Assembly: GCA_033439765.1 (NCBI GenBank)
Contig: JAULSN010000010.1
Span: forward strand, 1,178,001-1,242,000
DNA from: Lasiosphaeria ovina
Taxonomy: Eukaryota; Ascomycota; Sordariomycetes; Sordariales; Lasiosphaeriaceae
Reading direction: 5' to 3'
DNA: 64,000 nt
Shown here: one piece after another, positions 49,365 to 60,911 of the stretch
How positions within the stretch are numbered: position 1 is the first letter of the stretch
Layout of the letters: every line of letters begins with the position of its first letter
Notes under the pieces: model-generated
Told to the model about the DNA's origin: nothing
Database searches by the model: none
Seen by the model: only the letters and a program-made list of their open reading frames with translations
Position numbers and translations under genes: made by a program

Positions 49365-51031
49365 ATTGATATAGGAAAAATACTGGCCATCAATGGTGTT
49401 GCATGTTGCTAAGGTGGATTGGCAACCGACAAGACCGGGCGAGTATAGAATGTGGGGATCCAGTGCTTGTTAGACCGTTTGATCGAGGACGGTCCGTTGC
49501 AGGCACAGGTCCCGCAATCGCGCGGTCGTCAATAACGCGTCTTGCCAATGACGGGCAAAATGCAGCCCCCCGGGGTTTTGTCCATTGAACAATCCAACTG
49601 TGGCTAGATTAGACCGGGCCTAGCGGGTGCCACCGTCAGAGCCACCGCCACCCCCACAATTGCAGGAGTCAACCCCACACGGGAGTCCTGTAGAAAACAT
49701 AATGTAAATCTGATAGTAGAGATTCCCAGAGACGAGACTCGGGGTTCCCATTTGCAAAGACTCCGCAATGGACTTTGCACCTCTAATATTACTCCATTAT
49801 AACTATAAAAAAACTCCTTTCAGCGGGGCTACCAGCAAGAATAAAATAGATAAATATCTCCCAAATCTACAAAGTGTGGAAATGGAATCCAACATATAAG
49901 ACGTCCGCATGAGTTACTGACATGAGGAGTTCCAGCTTCTTCCCATATTAACTCCTCATTGCAACCTGGAACTACGCGTTAACCTGATCACAAATATGTT
50001 ACGGGGCAGCTTCTAAACGTGTGATAGGTCTTTCTAAATTTACGTTAAGTAGGTAACCTAGGTAGGTAATCGATTCACTGTTTGGTGTGACCGTATGTCC
50101 CGTCTGTTCCAAGCTGGCCAATTAATGCGGCACTAATTAATGATGCCTGCCTACCTTACCTTCCACTATTTTTCGACGGCACGATGAAGCTTATTCTCGA
50201 TGCACTCAATTATTCGAGATCCCGGGCCACTGCCGCTCATTAAGCGGCCCTGCCCTGCCTTATCGCGCCACGTAAGGAAGGAGGTCATGGCTACTAGGTG
50301 AACAGGTCGAAAGGCGCTCCACTGCCGGACCTAATCGTCCGCCATAGATCTTACTTCAAAACACGCAATGATATTTCATACTCTTCTTGTGAGTATCCGT
50401 AGGTATTTCTCTACTCCGTACACTGGGCTGTAGGGGAATTTGGATGCCGGCTTGGGATCGTAGCACCAGAGCTCCCGTCTTTGAGCAAGAGCCTCCAGAA
50501 TCTCAGGCTCGGCGTGCTGCCGAGGGCGAACATTGGACGTGCTCCTCCGCCCCGTAAATAAGAGGCTAGCCGCTATCCGTACATACCTAGCTTGGATTTC
50601 GGAGCTCCATGCACGTCTGCTGGCCACCACACCCGATGCCAATCCATCCTGTTCGCCACTGAGACTGTCCCTCGTCGTGTCTGCCAATCTTCAAACTCCA
50701 CAATTAACACATCGAGATCCTCTATCCGTTCTTCCCTCGCTCCTTTTATTTTTTTTGTTGACGCAAGGCATAACGTCCAATGGAGTCTGGCAATTGACCC
50801 ATACACTGCCAGCGCCAGCGCAGCGCCATCGTTATCCCCATCGCCGTCGCCGTCGCCACTCCCCCACTCTGGCCTGTGCTATATATCCCATGGCCGTGTC
50901 GAACCGCGGCCGCGACATCTCGACTCCCCCTAGAAGCGGGTAATCGACCTTCTTAGGGTCCAGCCTAGCCCCCCTCATCTAGTTGTTGTCGGCCTCGGCC
51001 TCGCCCTCAAACCCAACTGGCCAGTCCGATC
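49365..51031. other. divergent promoter between sld3 and ssk2
   Basis: 1.7 kb without a supported gene. It has an AT-rich part at 49700-50060, a TAGGTAACCTAGGTAGG motif at about 50048-50070 and CCGTCG repeats near 50835-50860 in the probable leader of ssk2. Confidence 0.6.
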
Positions 51032-54000
51032 ATGGCGAGCGAAACCTCCCCCCGTTCCCTGCGCTTCTCGCAAGCCGAGGATGAGCAACTTGCGCGCTCC
51101 GAAAGGCTGAAGAACGGAGTGCGCCCCGTGACTACCACGGTTGATTCCGAAAACTCGGGCTCCTCGGGAGACTCGTACTCGGACGTACACGCCCTAGAAC
51201 AACAAGACGGGTTAGGCTCACTTCCCAGATATGTCGACGCCAGTTCTCATCTCGGCTCCGCCGCGACGCCGCAGGCCCCGTCCGCTCGCCCCCCCCAGCG
51301 TCCTACGGCGCCCATCCGGACCCCTTCCAACACATACCAGCCCTATGTGCAAAGGCGACCTACCCAAACACCCGCCCCCTATATAAGCGCCGGTGCCCCT
51401 CATGCCCGCGACGGTTCGAGACCACGGCCTATCGGCACCTCCAATTTCCGCGCCCAAGAGCGCGAGTACGTGCGGAGACTGCGCCAGCAAGACTACAACA
51501 ATGACTATTTCGACACACTCGGCCCTGGCGAGCAGTACGACTCGGACTCGGAAGGCGAGACGCCCTCGTCAGAGGGGCCGTTCGACAGCTACGAGGATGC
51601 ACACATTATGTTCGTTAATAACGAGCAAAGTCAAGTTTCCGAAGAGGACCTGAAGGACGTGCGGAACCGCGAGAGGCTAGAGTGGCACGGAATGCTTGAG
51701 GCCGTACTGACTGGCGACGTTGTTCGCCAGGAGAAGAAGCGTCTCATTGGGACGGCAGACGACGAGTTCGGCTTGACCGTCCACAAGTCGGAGCTGTGGC
51801 TAGACATTCGCTCTCGCATGTGCGGAAGGCATATGCCAGTCCAAAAGCGAATGATTGAGGATGCCCGGTTAGCTCTAGATCGGTCTGTAGAAGAAATCGT
51901 CAACTTCTCGATTGCCGGCGAGAGTGAGGCGGGGAAGCCTCCCATCGACCAAGTTCGCGATATAGTCGCCAAGATCGAAAAGATCGAGCGGCTCTTTCCC
52001 TCGACTAGTGCGCTCAACGAAACGCTCAAGCCCAGCACCCAGGCGGCATACATAGAGACGTGCAATGCCGTGATATCGTGGTACAACGTCAATGAGATGA
52101 TCAACACGGAGCTGTCCATTCTGAAGAAATGGGTCGGCAACGACGCTCTCGATTTCCAGCGGCCTAAGGACATGTCGCCCAACGAGAACGGCCTGAGCGA
52201 CGACTCATCCTTTTTGGACCGCCTCATGAAGGAGGAGGGTCTCAAGTCTCTCCACGAGGATCCCGGCGCCGACGCCAAGAGCCTCAAGAAGAAGAGCATG
52301 CTGGATGGCATCTCGAGGGTCATCATGAAGGCCAAGCAGACCCTCATAGAAAATGCAGCCGGTTTCCAGAAGCGCCATCTCCCGCCATACATTGAAGAGC
52401 TTCTGACCCTGATCAGCTTCCCCTCGCGCCTCATTGAGGAGATCATCAAGGTCCGGTTGGCCTATGCCAAGAAGATGAAGGACTCGGCTCAGCAAAACCC
52501 CATGATGCAGGATCAGATGATCTCGCAGTTTCAAATTCTCCTAAAGTTGGCCATCAAGATCAAGGCCGAGTACATGATGATTTCCCAGCCGCAGCCCAGC
52601 TGGGATCTCCCCCCGTGTATTGACGAAGACTTTGACCGCGTCATCCTAGACGCGCTCAAGTACTACTTCAAGATGCTCAACTGGAAGCTTAGCGGCAACA
52701 AAAACACGTTCAAGGAGGCCGAGTTGCTGTTCCAGGAGTGGGGATTCGGAAACGAGGTCGGCAGTATGTTGACACGCGGCGACGTCGAGGTCGCCGAGCA
52801 GTTCAGTTCGCTCACTAGCAAGGCCTTCAATCGGCTCAGCCTGACGTTTGAGAAGGAGCTCCAGCGGAGACCGAAAGAAAGCGTCGGCGAGATGACCAAG
52901 CGATACAAGCAGCTCTTGGACTCTGTCCGAGTCCGCCAGAGAATGCTGCAGCGCTTCTCCAGGATGCTTAATGAGAACTACGAAAACACGTGCGACTTCA
53001 GCATTGCCTTCCCCCCCGACAGGCTGCAGGACCTTTTCGACCGTCTGATAGAATCAGGCCACTTTCAGGTCTACAGCAACAGCCCCGTGCACGACAACGT
53101 CTTGATCATTGCATCTCCCTCCCTGCGTGGCCGCCACGAAGAAATCCAATTCCTGATGGGCACATTTTCCTTTGAACAGGTTGCCGAAGATTCCTCGAAT
53201 CCCTACCTCCTCATCCTCAAGGCCGAGGACCCCCCACATTGGTTTGGGCCAACCCTCAACCTGCCTTTGCGGGATGAGCCCTTGGACGTCAAGCTAGGGC
53301 ACATGAGACTTGTTGCCAGCGGTTCGAAAACGCGTCTAGTCAACACCAGGAAAGCTTTCCTCGATACCATTGAAATGCAGATAGACTTGGTTGTTGAGCA
53401 GCGGTCCAACCTGCAGAAGGTCAATGTTAGGCTCATGGAAATTCGCAAGGTTGCCTTCAAGCTTTCCAACTCCTTCATGGATAGCGTCGAGGCGATTAGG
53501 CGGCAAACCCAGGGCCTCAACTGTCAAGAGCTCATCCAGACCTGCTTCATCTTTGCAACCGAGTTCGGCCAGCGCTCGTTGCTTTACATGGACAACAACC
53601 GGAGGTCGATGAACAATATGAAGCTTACCAAGCTCGCGCTTGACTGGGTGAGCTTTATCTGCGACGACTGCAACCCGTCGGACCGCAAAACCTTTCGATG
53701 GACGGTTCAGGCCCTCGAGTTTGCTATGGGCATGACGCAAGGCAGACATATTCTAGCCCTTGGCGATGACGAATACGCCAAGCTGCGAGCCAAGGTTGCC
53801 GGGTGCATGGCGCTCCTAATCTCGCACTTTGATATTATGGGTGCCAGGTCGAGTGTTGCCGCGCAGGCCGAAAAGCAGCGCATGGAGGCTCTCATGAGCC
53901 AGCTGAAGAGACTCAACAAGGGGCAGAGCATGGATGACGACGAAGCCGCCAAGTATATCCAAGAGCACCGGGTCACAGAGCTGCAGAAAGTGGACGATTA

Positions 54001-55128
54001 TAGGAAGGAAATACTCCTCGAGCGCTCAGCCATGGGCAGGGTTTTGGAAGCCTCAAACGACGTGGATCGGTCCGTCGCATGGCTCTCTTCCACTGCCAAT
54101 AACTTCACCATGAGGTGGCAACAGGGCCACTTTGTGGGTGGAGGTACTTTCGGAAATGTCTACGCGGCCATGAATCTCGACACTGGCCAGGTCATGGCGG
54201 TAAAGGAGATTCGTCTGCAGGATCCCAAACTGATTCCTAACATTGCAGGTCAAATTAGGGATGAAATGCGTGTTTTGGAGTCAATTGACCACCCAAATGT
54301 GGTGTCCTACTATGGCATCGAAGTACACCGAGACCGAGTGTACATGTTTATGGAGTTCTGTTCGGGCGGCTCGCTCGCCAGTCTGCTCGAACACGGCCGC
54401 ATTGAGGATGAGCAGGTCATTACGGTATATGCACTACAACTCCTCGAAGGCCTTGCATACCTTCATGAGCTTAGGATTGCTCACCGCGATATCAAGCCAG
54501 AGAGTATGTGCTCTCTTTTCCCCCATGTTCACACTGAACATTCACGGAATTTGCTAATCAAAAACCCCATTTAGATATCCTTCTCGACCACAACGGAATC
54601 ATAAAGTATGTTGATTTTGGAGCGGCCAAACTTATCGCACGACAGGGCCGGACTCTTGCACAGGATCTCTCCAGCTCCAAACCCAACAAGTCAATGACGG
54701 GAACACCCATGTACATGTCGCCGGAAGTCATTAAGGGTGAAAATCCGGGACATTTTGGAGCCGTCGACATCTGGTCGCTTGGCTGTGTCGTCCTCGAGAT
54801 GGCCACGGGCAGACGTCCGTGGGCAAATCTGGACAACGAATGGGCCATCATGTACAACATTGCCCAGGGCAACCCGCCACAGCTTCCGCTCCCAGACCAG
54901 CTCAGTCCGCTGGGTCTCGATTTTTTGAAGCGCTGCTTCGTCCGAGACTCCAAGAAGCGGGCTACTGCCGTCGAACTGCTACAGCATGAGTGGATCATGA
55001 CCATTCGAAACAGAGTGGTGCAGCCGGGGACTCCTAGTAGTGATACCAGCTCCTCAGCGCAAACTACCCCAGGGATGCCTCCGCCATCAGCCAGCATGAG
55101 GGGAAGTGTTGGAGATGGTTTTTATTAA
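51032..55128 (+). CDS. ssk2: HOG-pathway MAPKKK (Ssk2/Ssk22, Neurospora Os-4 type)
   Basis: MAP kinase kinase kinase that relays osmotic and two-component signals to the Pbs2/Os-5 and Hog1/Os-2 kinases. Exons are 51032-54503 and 54575-55128 around a 71-nt intron that splits the catalytic loop; 1341 aa. The first 1030 residues include a disordered Ser/Pro-rich start, then a long helical regulatory region (from about SEEDLKDVRNRERLEWHGML) typical of Ssk2. The kinase domain has the glycine loop VGGGTFGNVY (from 1035), Lys1058 in VMAVKEI, HRDIKPEN with Asp1153, DFG at 1171-1173 and GTPMYMSPE. All catalytic residues are present. The start at 51032 gives a normal N terminus. Regulation by an Ssk1-type response regulator is family knowledge, not visible here. 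Confidence 0.94.
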
Positions 55129-57105
55129 AAAGCTTACAAGAACATGAACGCTTGGTCTCTCCAATAGGCACAAATTTTGTGTCTATGAACTCTGTCGGCG
55201 TGTCCAGTTTTCTTCCCTTCCTTTTTTCACTTCTTTCTTCATTGAGGGCTTGACTTTTTGTCAAGGCGAATGCAGAAAACGATACCCCCTAGAAACATAT
55301 TGCTTGCCTTTTTTTCTCTCCTCTTTTTGTCAATATGGCTTCGGGGCGATGGTGTGCTCTTTTTATCCTGGCACTGACAAACTGTATACGTATCCAGCAA
55401 GCCCTTTCACCTCTGCTTGGCGGAGGAGAGACAAGAGAACGGAATTTTACTTCTTTATTTCTTCGTCGATGGTACAGCTGAATAGAAATAGCTCCTACAG
55501 AATGATGCCATGACTGTCCGAAGTTCCATGACCATCCACATGTGCGGTGCAAGTGTATTGCGTATACCGGAGTGGGCCACTTACAATAATTGTTCCCGCG
55601 GACTACGGGTAGGTGACCAGTCAATAGAGATAACTATGACGTCTTGCTGCGCCTGTGTCTCTAATACAGTCTCATTGCTCAACTAACACTGGCCACGCTG
55701 CTGCAATACAACTCCGGATAAATATCAGCGAGGTAGCTGGCGGCTATTAGGCTTTTATCTCCCTCGTAACACCTCTATCGTCCCAGAGGTTCCGGTCACG
55801 TTGCTGACAGGGACTAGCAAATACGCGCCACCTGTGTGACGTACATATTGTATCCGTAAGTCCATCTACTGTAGGGCATTCCCCTATGTATACGTATTTA
55901 AGTCAGTAGAACAACTCAACGCCAACCAGTACCCAACTAGACGACAACCCAGTACCAACCAGGACCCAACTAGACGACGACCCAGTACCAACACAGTACC
56001 AACCTGGACCTAGCCAGACGACAACCCAGAGCCAACCAGGACCTAACTAGATGACAAGCCAGAGCTAACCTGCAGATAAGATGGCTCTAAATCGACAGCA
56101 TTATAGTACGTACTGTACAACATATACTGTGGGGGGGACTAGGAGATGCGTTGTTAGGAAGAGAAGTGGTGAATAATATATCCCGCTCTGCTGGATCCTC
56201 GACTTGTGTGATGGCTTAGCTAGCTGGGTCGCTTAGCCACGGCGAAACATGTTGATGTCCAAAGTCGACACTCCCACTTCCCCACGGTTTTGTTAGACTC
56301 ACTTTTTAGAAGCCCGATTCAGCGGAAGCCAGGTACATGATATATGTTTTGTGTATTCATATACTTGTATATATTCGCTGATATGCGTGCTGCATATGTG
56401 ACGAGAGCTGAGCCGAAGCCCGAGTTGCGAGGTGCCCGCCACCAGCCAGACGGAACTTGGTATTTGGTAATGCCCCCCAAAAGCTCCCGCGGTATCAAGT
56501 TGCCATCCCCCATCCTAATTCCTTTCCATTCGTCCGCGCAGTATCGTGGCAAATAAACATAGGAGCCTCACCCAGCCCCCCAGCTCCTAGCGGTAATGTT
56601 TTCTTCCTGACCCAAAGTAACACACCTCGAGCAGGTTCAAACTTTCGCCTGATAGCGGCGCACACGCTGAACCGCAGCGAGCTCTCTTGTCAACGGGTAT
56701 TGTATGGATACAGAACTACCACGCCTTCCGAAACGACCTGCCCCATCCCAAACCCCCATTTCATACTTTATCATATTACATTAAACGAGTGCGTGTTTGA
56801 GTATCAGCCCGCAGCCTCGTGTACTGACTGGCCTTGAGCGACAAGAGGCCCCTAGAATCGCAGATTAAACAAACAAAATCGCTCGAAAACACCGCCGGAT
56901 AAATCATTATTTTTTTCTGGTGAAGCCGTGCCCGCCAAGCGAGTTGGTTAATCGCGAATGTTGGTACAGAGTGACCCATAGGGAGCGAGGGTTGTTGGTG
57001 TGAGGTAAGCGGGTCCATAAGCAGACGAAACCCGCTTTTGGTGAATATGGTAGTTCATATAGAGAACAGTCAATAATACAATGGCGCGGCGTTGTGTTTT
57101 TGTCG
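55129..57105. other. convergent intergenic region with minisatellite
   Basis: No gene is supported in 2 kb. It holds the 33-bp minisatellite at 55922-56072. A TATTTAAG string about 25 bp upstream of that array resembles a TATA element, but no gene follows. Confidence 0.55.
55922..56072. repeat. 33-bp minisatellite, four units plus a partial
   Basis: Units lie at 55922-55954, 55955-55987, 55999-56031 and 56032-56064, with a partial copy to 56072. An 11-bp piece (55988-55998, CCAACACAGTA) is inserted after unit 2. Each unit starts CCAACC and carries CTAGACGAC or a variant. The period is a multiple of three and units 1-2 would read PTSTQLDDNPV-like, but the 11-bp insert shifts the frame and a stop follows. 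Divergence between units is a few bases each. Confidence 0.8.
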
Positions 57106-59428
57106 TCACTTATCGGTGCTGAAATCTTGCGGGGTGACGTTTTGGGCGAACTGAAATTGCTTGGATCTGGGTGGCCCACCGGGCGAAGACCGTGCCGACG
57201 ACTCAGGCCGATAGGAATCTGGGAAGTTGTACTCGGAATTCGCAAGGTTGCTCGGCAGATTGCTTGTGAAGAAACCAGTATATGTTGGCCCAACCGAAGG
57301 CGGAAAGGATGGTGTCGGGGGTTGGCTAGCCACATAGCCAGGCATTTGCGGCGCCATGGAGAATTCAAGCTCCGACCCTCCGTGACTGCAGAGACTGGGT
57401 GTCGGCAGAGGCTCATCGTGTGGCACGTAATTCCATGCTTGGTCAGCCGAACTCGGATAGTACGAGTCTTGGAAGCCAATAGGCAGACCGGGAGTACCGG
57501 GCGGAGTCTTGATGGTGGGTTCGGTTTTGTACATAGGAAGGCCATTGATGCTTCCCATAGATCCATACGTGAAGCCGTGTTCCTCGTCTGAAGATGCATT
57601 TGTGGCGACGGTATTCTCTCGCTGGTCCTGGCCGCCCATTCCGTCCGAAGCCAATGGAGGAGACATAGCGCTATTTAACGAGGCCATCATGGGGGAGTGT
57701 GCGCCATGAAGGGACTGGTAGAGCACCTCCTTGTTTCGGTCTAGGCTGAACGGCGACCTTGGACCTCCAGCTAGCATAGCCTTCTGAACCCGTCCAGATA
57801 AGCTCCCGGTCGCAGAGGAGATTCGCCTGAGCGGGCTCGCCGTATCTGCTCTCCGGGGTGCGTCGAAGGCGGTTTTCGGTCCGGGACAGTGTGAAGCACT
57901 TCGCAACGACGTAAGACCAAGCGGGGCAGGGCGTCGCATGTTCCTGCGGCTTGCAATGTCGGCGGATGGAGGTGGAGACTTGAATCTCATTTGCGATACC
58001 GACGGGGGAGAATCAGGAATTGCGGAGGGTGAAAGGTTTTCCTCTTTGATTACATCCTCGGTGAGCTCCTGGTGGGATGGCGACTCATGTTCGTTACTCC
58101 TTGCCGCATTTTCTGCTATCAACTCAGAGGGAAACTGTGGGAGTGGCTGAGATGAAAAATAGTCTCTGTCCGGAAATGAATGGAATGGGCCCGAATCCCG
58201 AGGGATTCCAGCGTGAGAGGGTACATCGTCGTAGCAGGGCTCCCGAAAGCTTGCCATGTCTATTGGCTCCGATAGTCCATAGGCGTATGATGACGGGCCA
58301 CGGAACTCTGATTGGTGCGGTGTCAGAGTGAAGGAGCTGGAGGATATGGTGGCCGGCGGGGCGAGTTGTGGAAGACCGTGAGCGTGAAGGGGATGCGGGC
58401 TCGACGGCTCATAGTCAATATGAACAAAACCGTCGCTGTCGGAACTTGTTGGGGTACCATTGCCTCCGGCGATTGGAGGGAGGGTCGGGTGGTCAACCGG
58501 GTCGCAAAAGCTGTGGGAGTGGCAGTCGAGATCTGCATCGCCAGTGCCAGTGTCGTCGTCTTCTTCGTCGTCCTCTTCGTCGTCCTCTCCAAAAGTGGCA
58601 GTCGACAGGCCTAGAGGTTGATGGTGATTGCTCAGTCCGTAGAACTCGCTGATGGTGCCTTGCCCCTGATCATCCGATGACTTGGTTTCCGAGGCGGCTC
58701 TTTCTCTAGCCTGTTGAGCCTCGAACTCTGCCGTCTTCTTCATTTGCTTCTCCTTTGCACGCCGGTTCTGGAACCAATTCTACCATGACACGTTAGAACC
58801 GCGAACATTCATCGAGTCCGTTCAGAACGCACATTTATCCTGGGCACCTCGACGCCCATCTGTTCGGCTAGCTCACGCTTGGTGCTGCTGTTTGGCTTCG
58901 GGTTCTTCAAAAACTCCCTCTCTAGTAGTTCGACCTCGTCCTTTGCCAGCCTCGGTTTTGGCTCTGTCTGCTTCGAGGCATGCATATTCCCTTGGCCAAT
59001 CATGGTCACCGCTGTTCGTTGTTGGTGTTGTTGGTAGAATGCTATCAAGTGGTGGTTCCAGTACGGATATTGCTGGGGGTGTTGTTGTCCATGTTGCTGA
59101 TCTCCGTAAGTCTGGATGGGAAGGCTGGAATATGGGCGGCGATAGGGGTCCATCATCTCCATGTCCATATTGATGTCCGATACGGTTCCCACGGGGGGAA
59201 CGGTTGGGCCAAGCTGGCAAGAGGAAACAGGCGAGACTGCAACAGGCGTGACAGGAGCTCCAGGAGTCGATACCAACCAAGCAAGATATTGGGGCCCTCG
59301 GTCGCTTGGGCGAGACGAGGCAACGCCTCTAGAAAAGCCGAGTTGTGCGTGGTAGTTCCAGGTAAAGAGTGACTGAGGATTGAGACGAGCGAGGCGAGGG
59401 GAGCTTCCCAGTTGATATGGTAGGGAGC
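57106..59428 (-). CDS. homeobox transcription factor, 5' end unresolved
   Basis: Nuclear DNA-binding protein with an N-proximal homeodomain. Supported exons in order: up to 58833, then 58779-57106, with a 53-nt intron (58780-58832) inside recognition helix 3. Joined, the helix reads RINNWFQNRRAKEKQ, with the invariant W, F, N and R residues. From the first in-frame ATG (59168) the protein is 669 aa and the homeodomain is at about 71-124. The frame stays open to 59428 and reads like protein (LNPQSLFTWNYHAQ, PQYLAWLVSTPGAP); an acceptor (TGATCAG) sits just upstream of 59428, so the true start is probably in an earlier exon I could not find. After the homeodomain come an acidic run and a long Ser/Pro-rich region. 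It may belong to the conidiation-related fungal homeobox group (Htf1/MoHox2-like), but I cannot assign a name. Confidence 0.8.
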
Positions 59429-60813
59429 CTGATCAATAAACTGGGGCCAGGAGGGGGAGAGCTTGGGAGGTGGGCACTGCTTGTGGGAAGGCGCTGTTCA
59501 ACCGGTTTAAGAGATAATGAGGGGTCTGAAGCCACCGGAGGAAACAGAGACGGAAAAGGGAGGGGCGAGACACAACTTGTGTAAACAGGGTTTGTCTTGT
59601 CTCTCTTTCCCTGGGGAATCTCGTCACGGCATGGACCAGTTCGACGGTGCCCACGGAGAGCAAATCACGACAAGACAGGGCAAGAGGGCAGGCAGCCGCG
59701 GGAGGGGGTGTTGGAACAGAAGTAGTACTCAGTTCTTCCGGACCCTGTGCTTTGCATACGGGTATCCTCTGGAGGAGTCCTGGACATTCCGTGGAGCGGG
59801 CTTCTTTGCCGCAAGGGCGAGGTGGTGGTGGTGGAGGTGGAAGCCCTAGAGCCTAGAGCCCAGAGCCCAGCATCGGTCCAGAGCTCAGAGGAGCCAGCCA
59901 GCAGCAGTGATGGTGTGGTTCGGTCTGCACGCGGTAGGCGCTGGGACGGCGGCGGGTGGGATGGGCAGGGGTGGGAAGACTACTATGTAGGGGCCGGGGC
60001 TTGGGGGAGGACATGGGCAAAAGTGCCTGTGCGTGTGAGAGAGGCGAGAGACCCTCGACAGGGGTTGAGTGTGGGACATGTCGTCGTCGACGACGCGCAG
60101 AACCTCCAAGTACCGCTTCTGACACGGGTACCGAAGTACCTCTGGAGACTTTCTCAACCTTGGGTGGACAAGAGAACCGCGAGGGTGGGGACCGAGGTGG
60201 AAGCTAGCGCACAGCAGACCGACTGGCGCCCCGGGGCATTTTTCTGACCAGCGTCCAGCACGGGGAGGGGGAGGGGAGGCTGCGGCGGACAGACAGTGTG
60301 CAGAGGCTGGGAGCTGGCGCTGGGGGCTGTCGGTACGCCTTGGGACGGGGAATCCCACCCTGTCGGGGCCCACAGCTCGATGCCAGGCCCAGGGGTAGGC
60401 GCAGCGGTGCAGCTCGCACAACCTAACCTTGGGCCCTTGGGGTTCCCAGGAAGCGTGGAAGAGAGGGAAGACCGACAACGGCAAGGGACGGGGCCCCGCT
60501 AGTGACGGACGGTTGTATCCCTGGCCGCCCTGCTCGAAGACTCGACAGGTGCAGACGGTCGGCCACTAGCACCCCAGACCCTGCCCGACGGTGGACCTGA
60601 CTGACGCCCGTCCAGGACACAGGGCACCAGGGCACGGGGCACAGGGGACCCGAGCACGAGCTGAGATGCAATGCAGCGCAAAACCAGACGACAACGCAAC
60701 CAACGCGGTCTTTGGGCTGACGAGAATGCCCCGGCTGCGCTGCAAGCTGGCTGAGAGCTGCAGAGCGGAGACGGAGAGAGCCTTGCGGCATCTTGAGCAT
60801 CAAGATCAAGACA

Positions 60814-60855
60814 CTCGAGCCTCGATCCTCGAGCCTCGATCCTCGAGCCTCGATG
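60814..60855. repeat. 14-bp tandem repeat, three units
   Basis: Units CTCGAGCCTCGATC at 60814-60827 and 60828-60841 are identical; the third (60842-60855) ends in G instead of C. The unit contains CTCGAG and ATCCTCGAG-like palindromes. Confidence 0.85.
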
Positions 60856-60893
60856 CCCGACCCCGGTGAGAATGAAGTGGCCACCAAGGCGAG

Positions 60894-60911
60894 TAGGTAG
60901 GTAGGTAGGTA
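60894..60911. repeat. TAGG microsatellite
   Basis: Four TAGG units plus TA. It is the same four-base theme as the AGGT tract at 13741 and the TACC tract at 22706. Confidence 0.8.

Noticed and set aside
59885..60484. 199-codon minus-strand frame
   Set aside because: Pro/Cys/His-rich low-complexity translation with no domain; overlaps equally long frames on the other strand.
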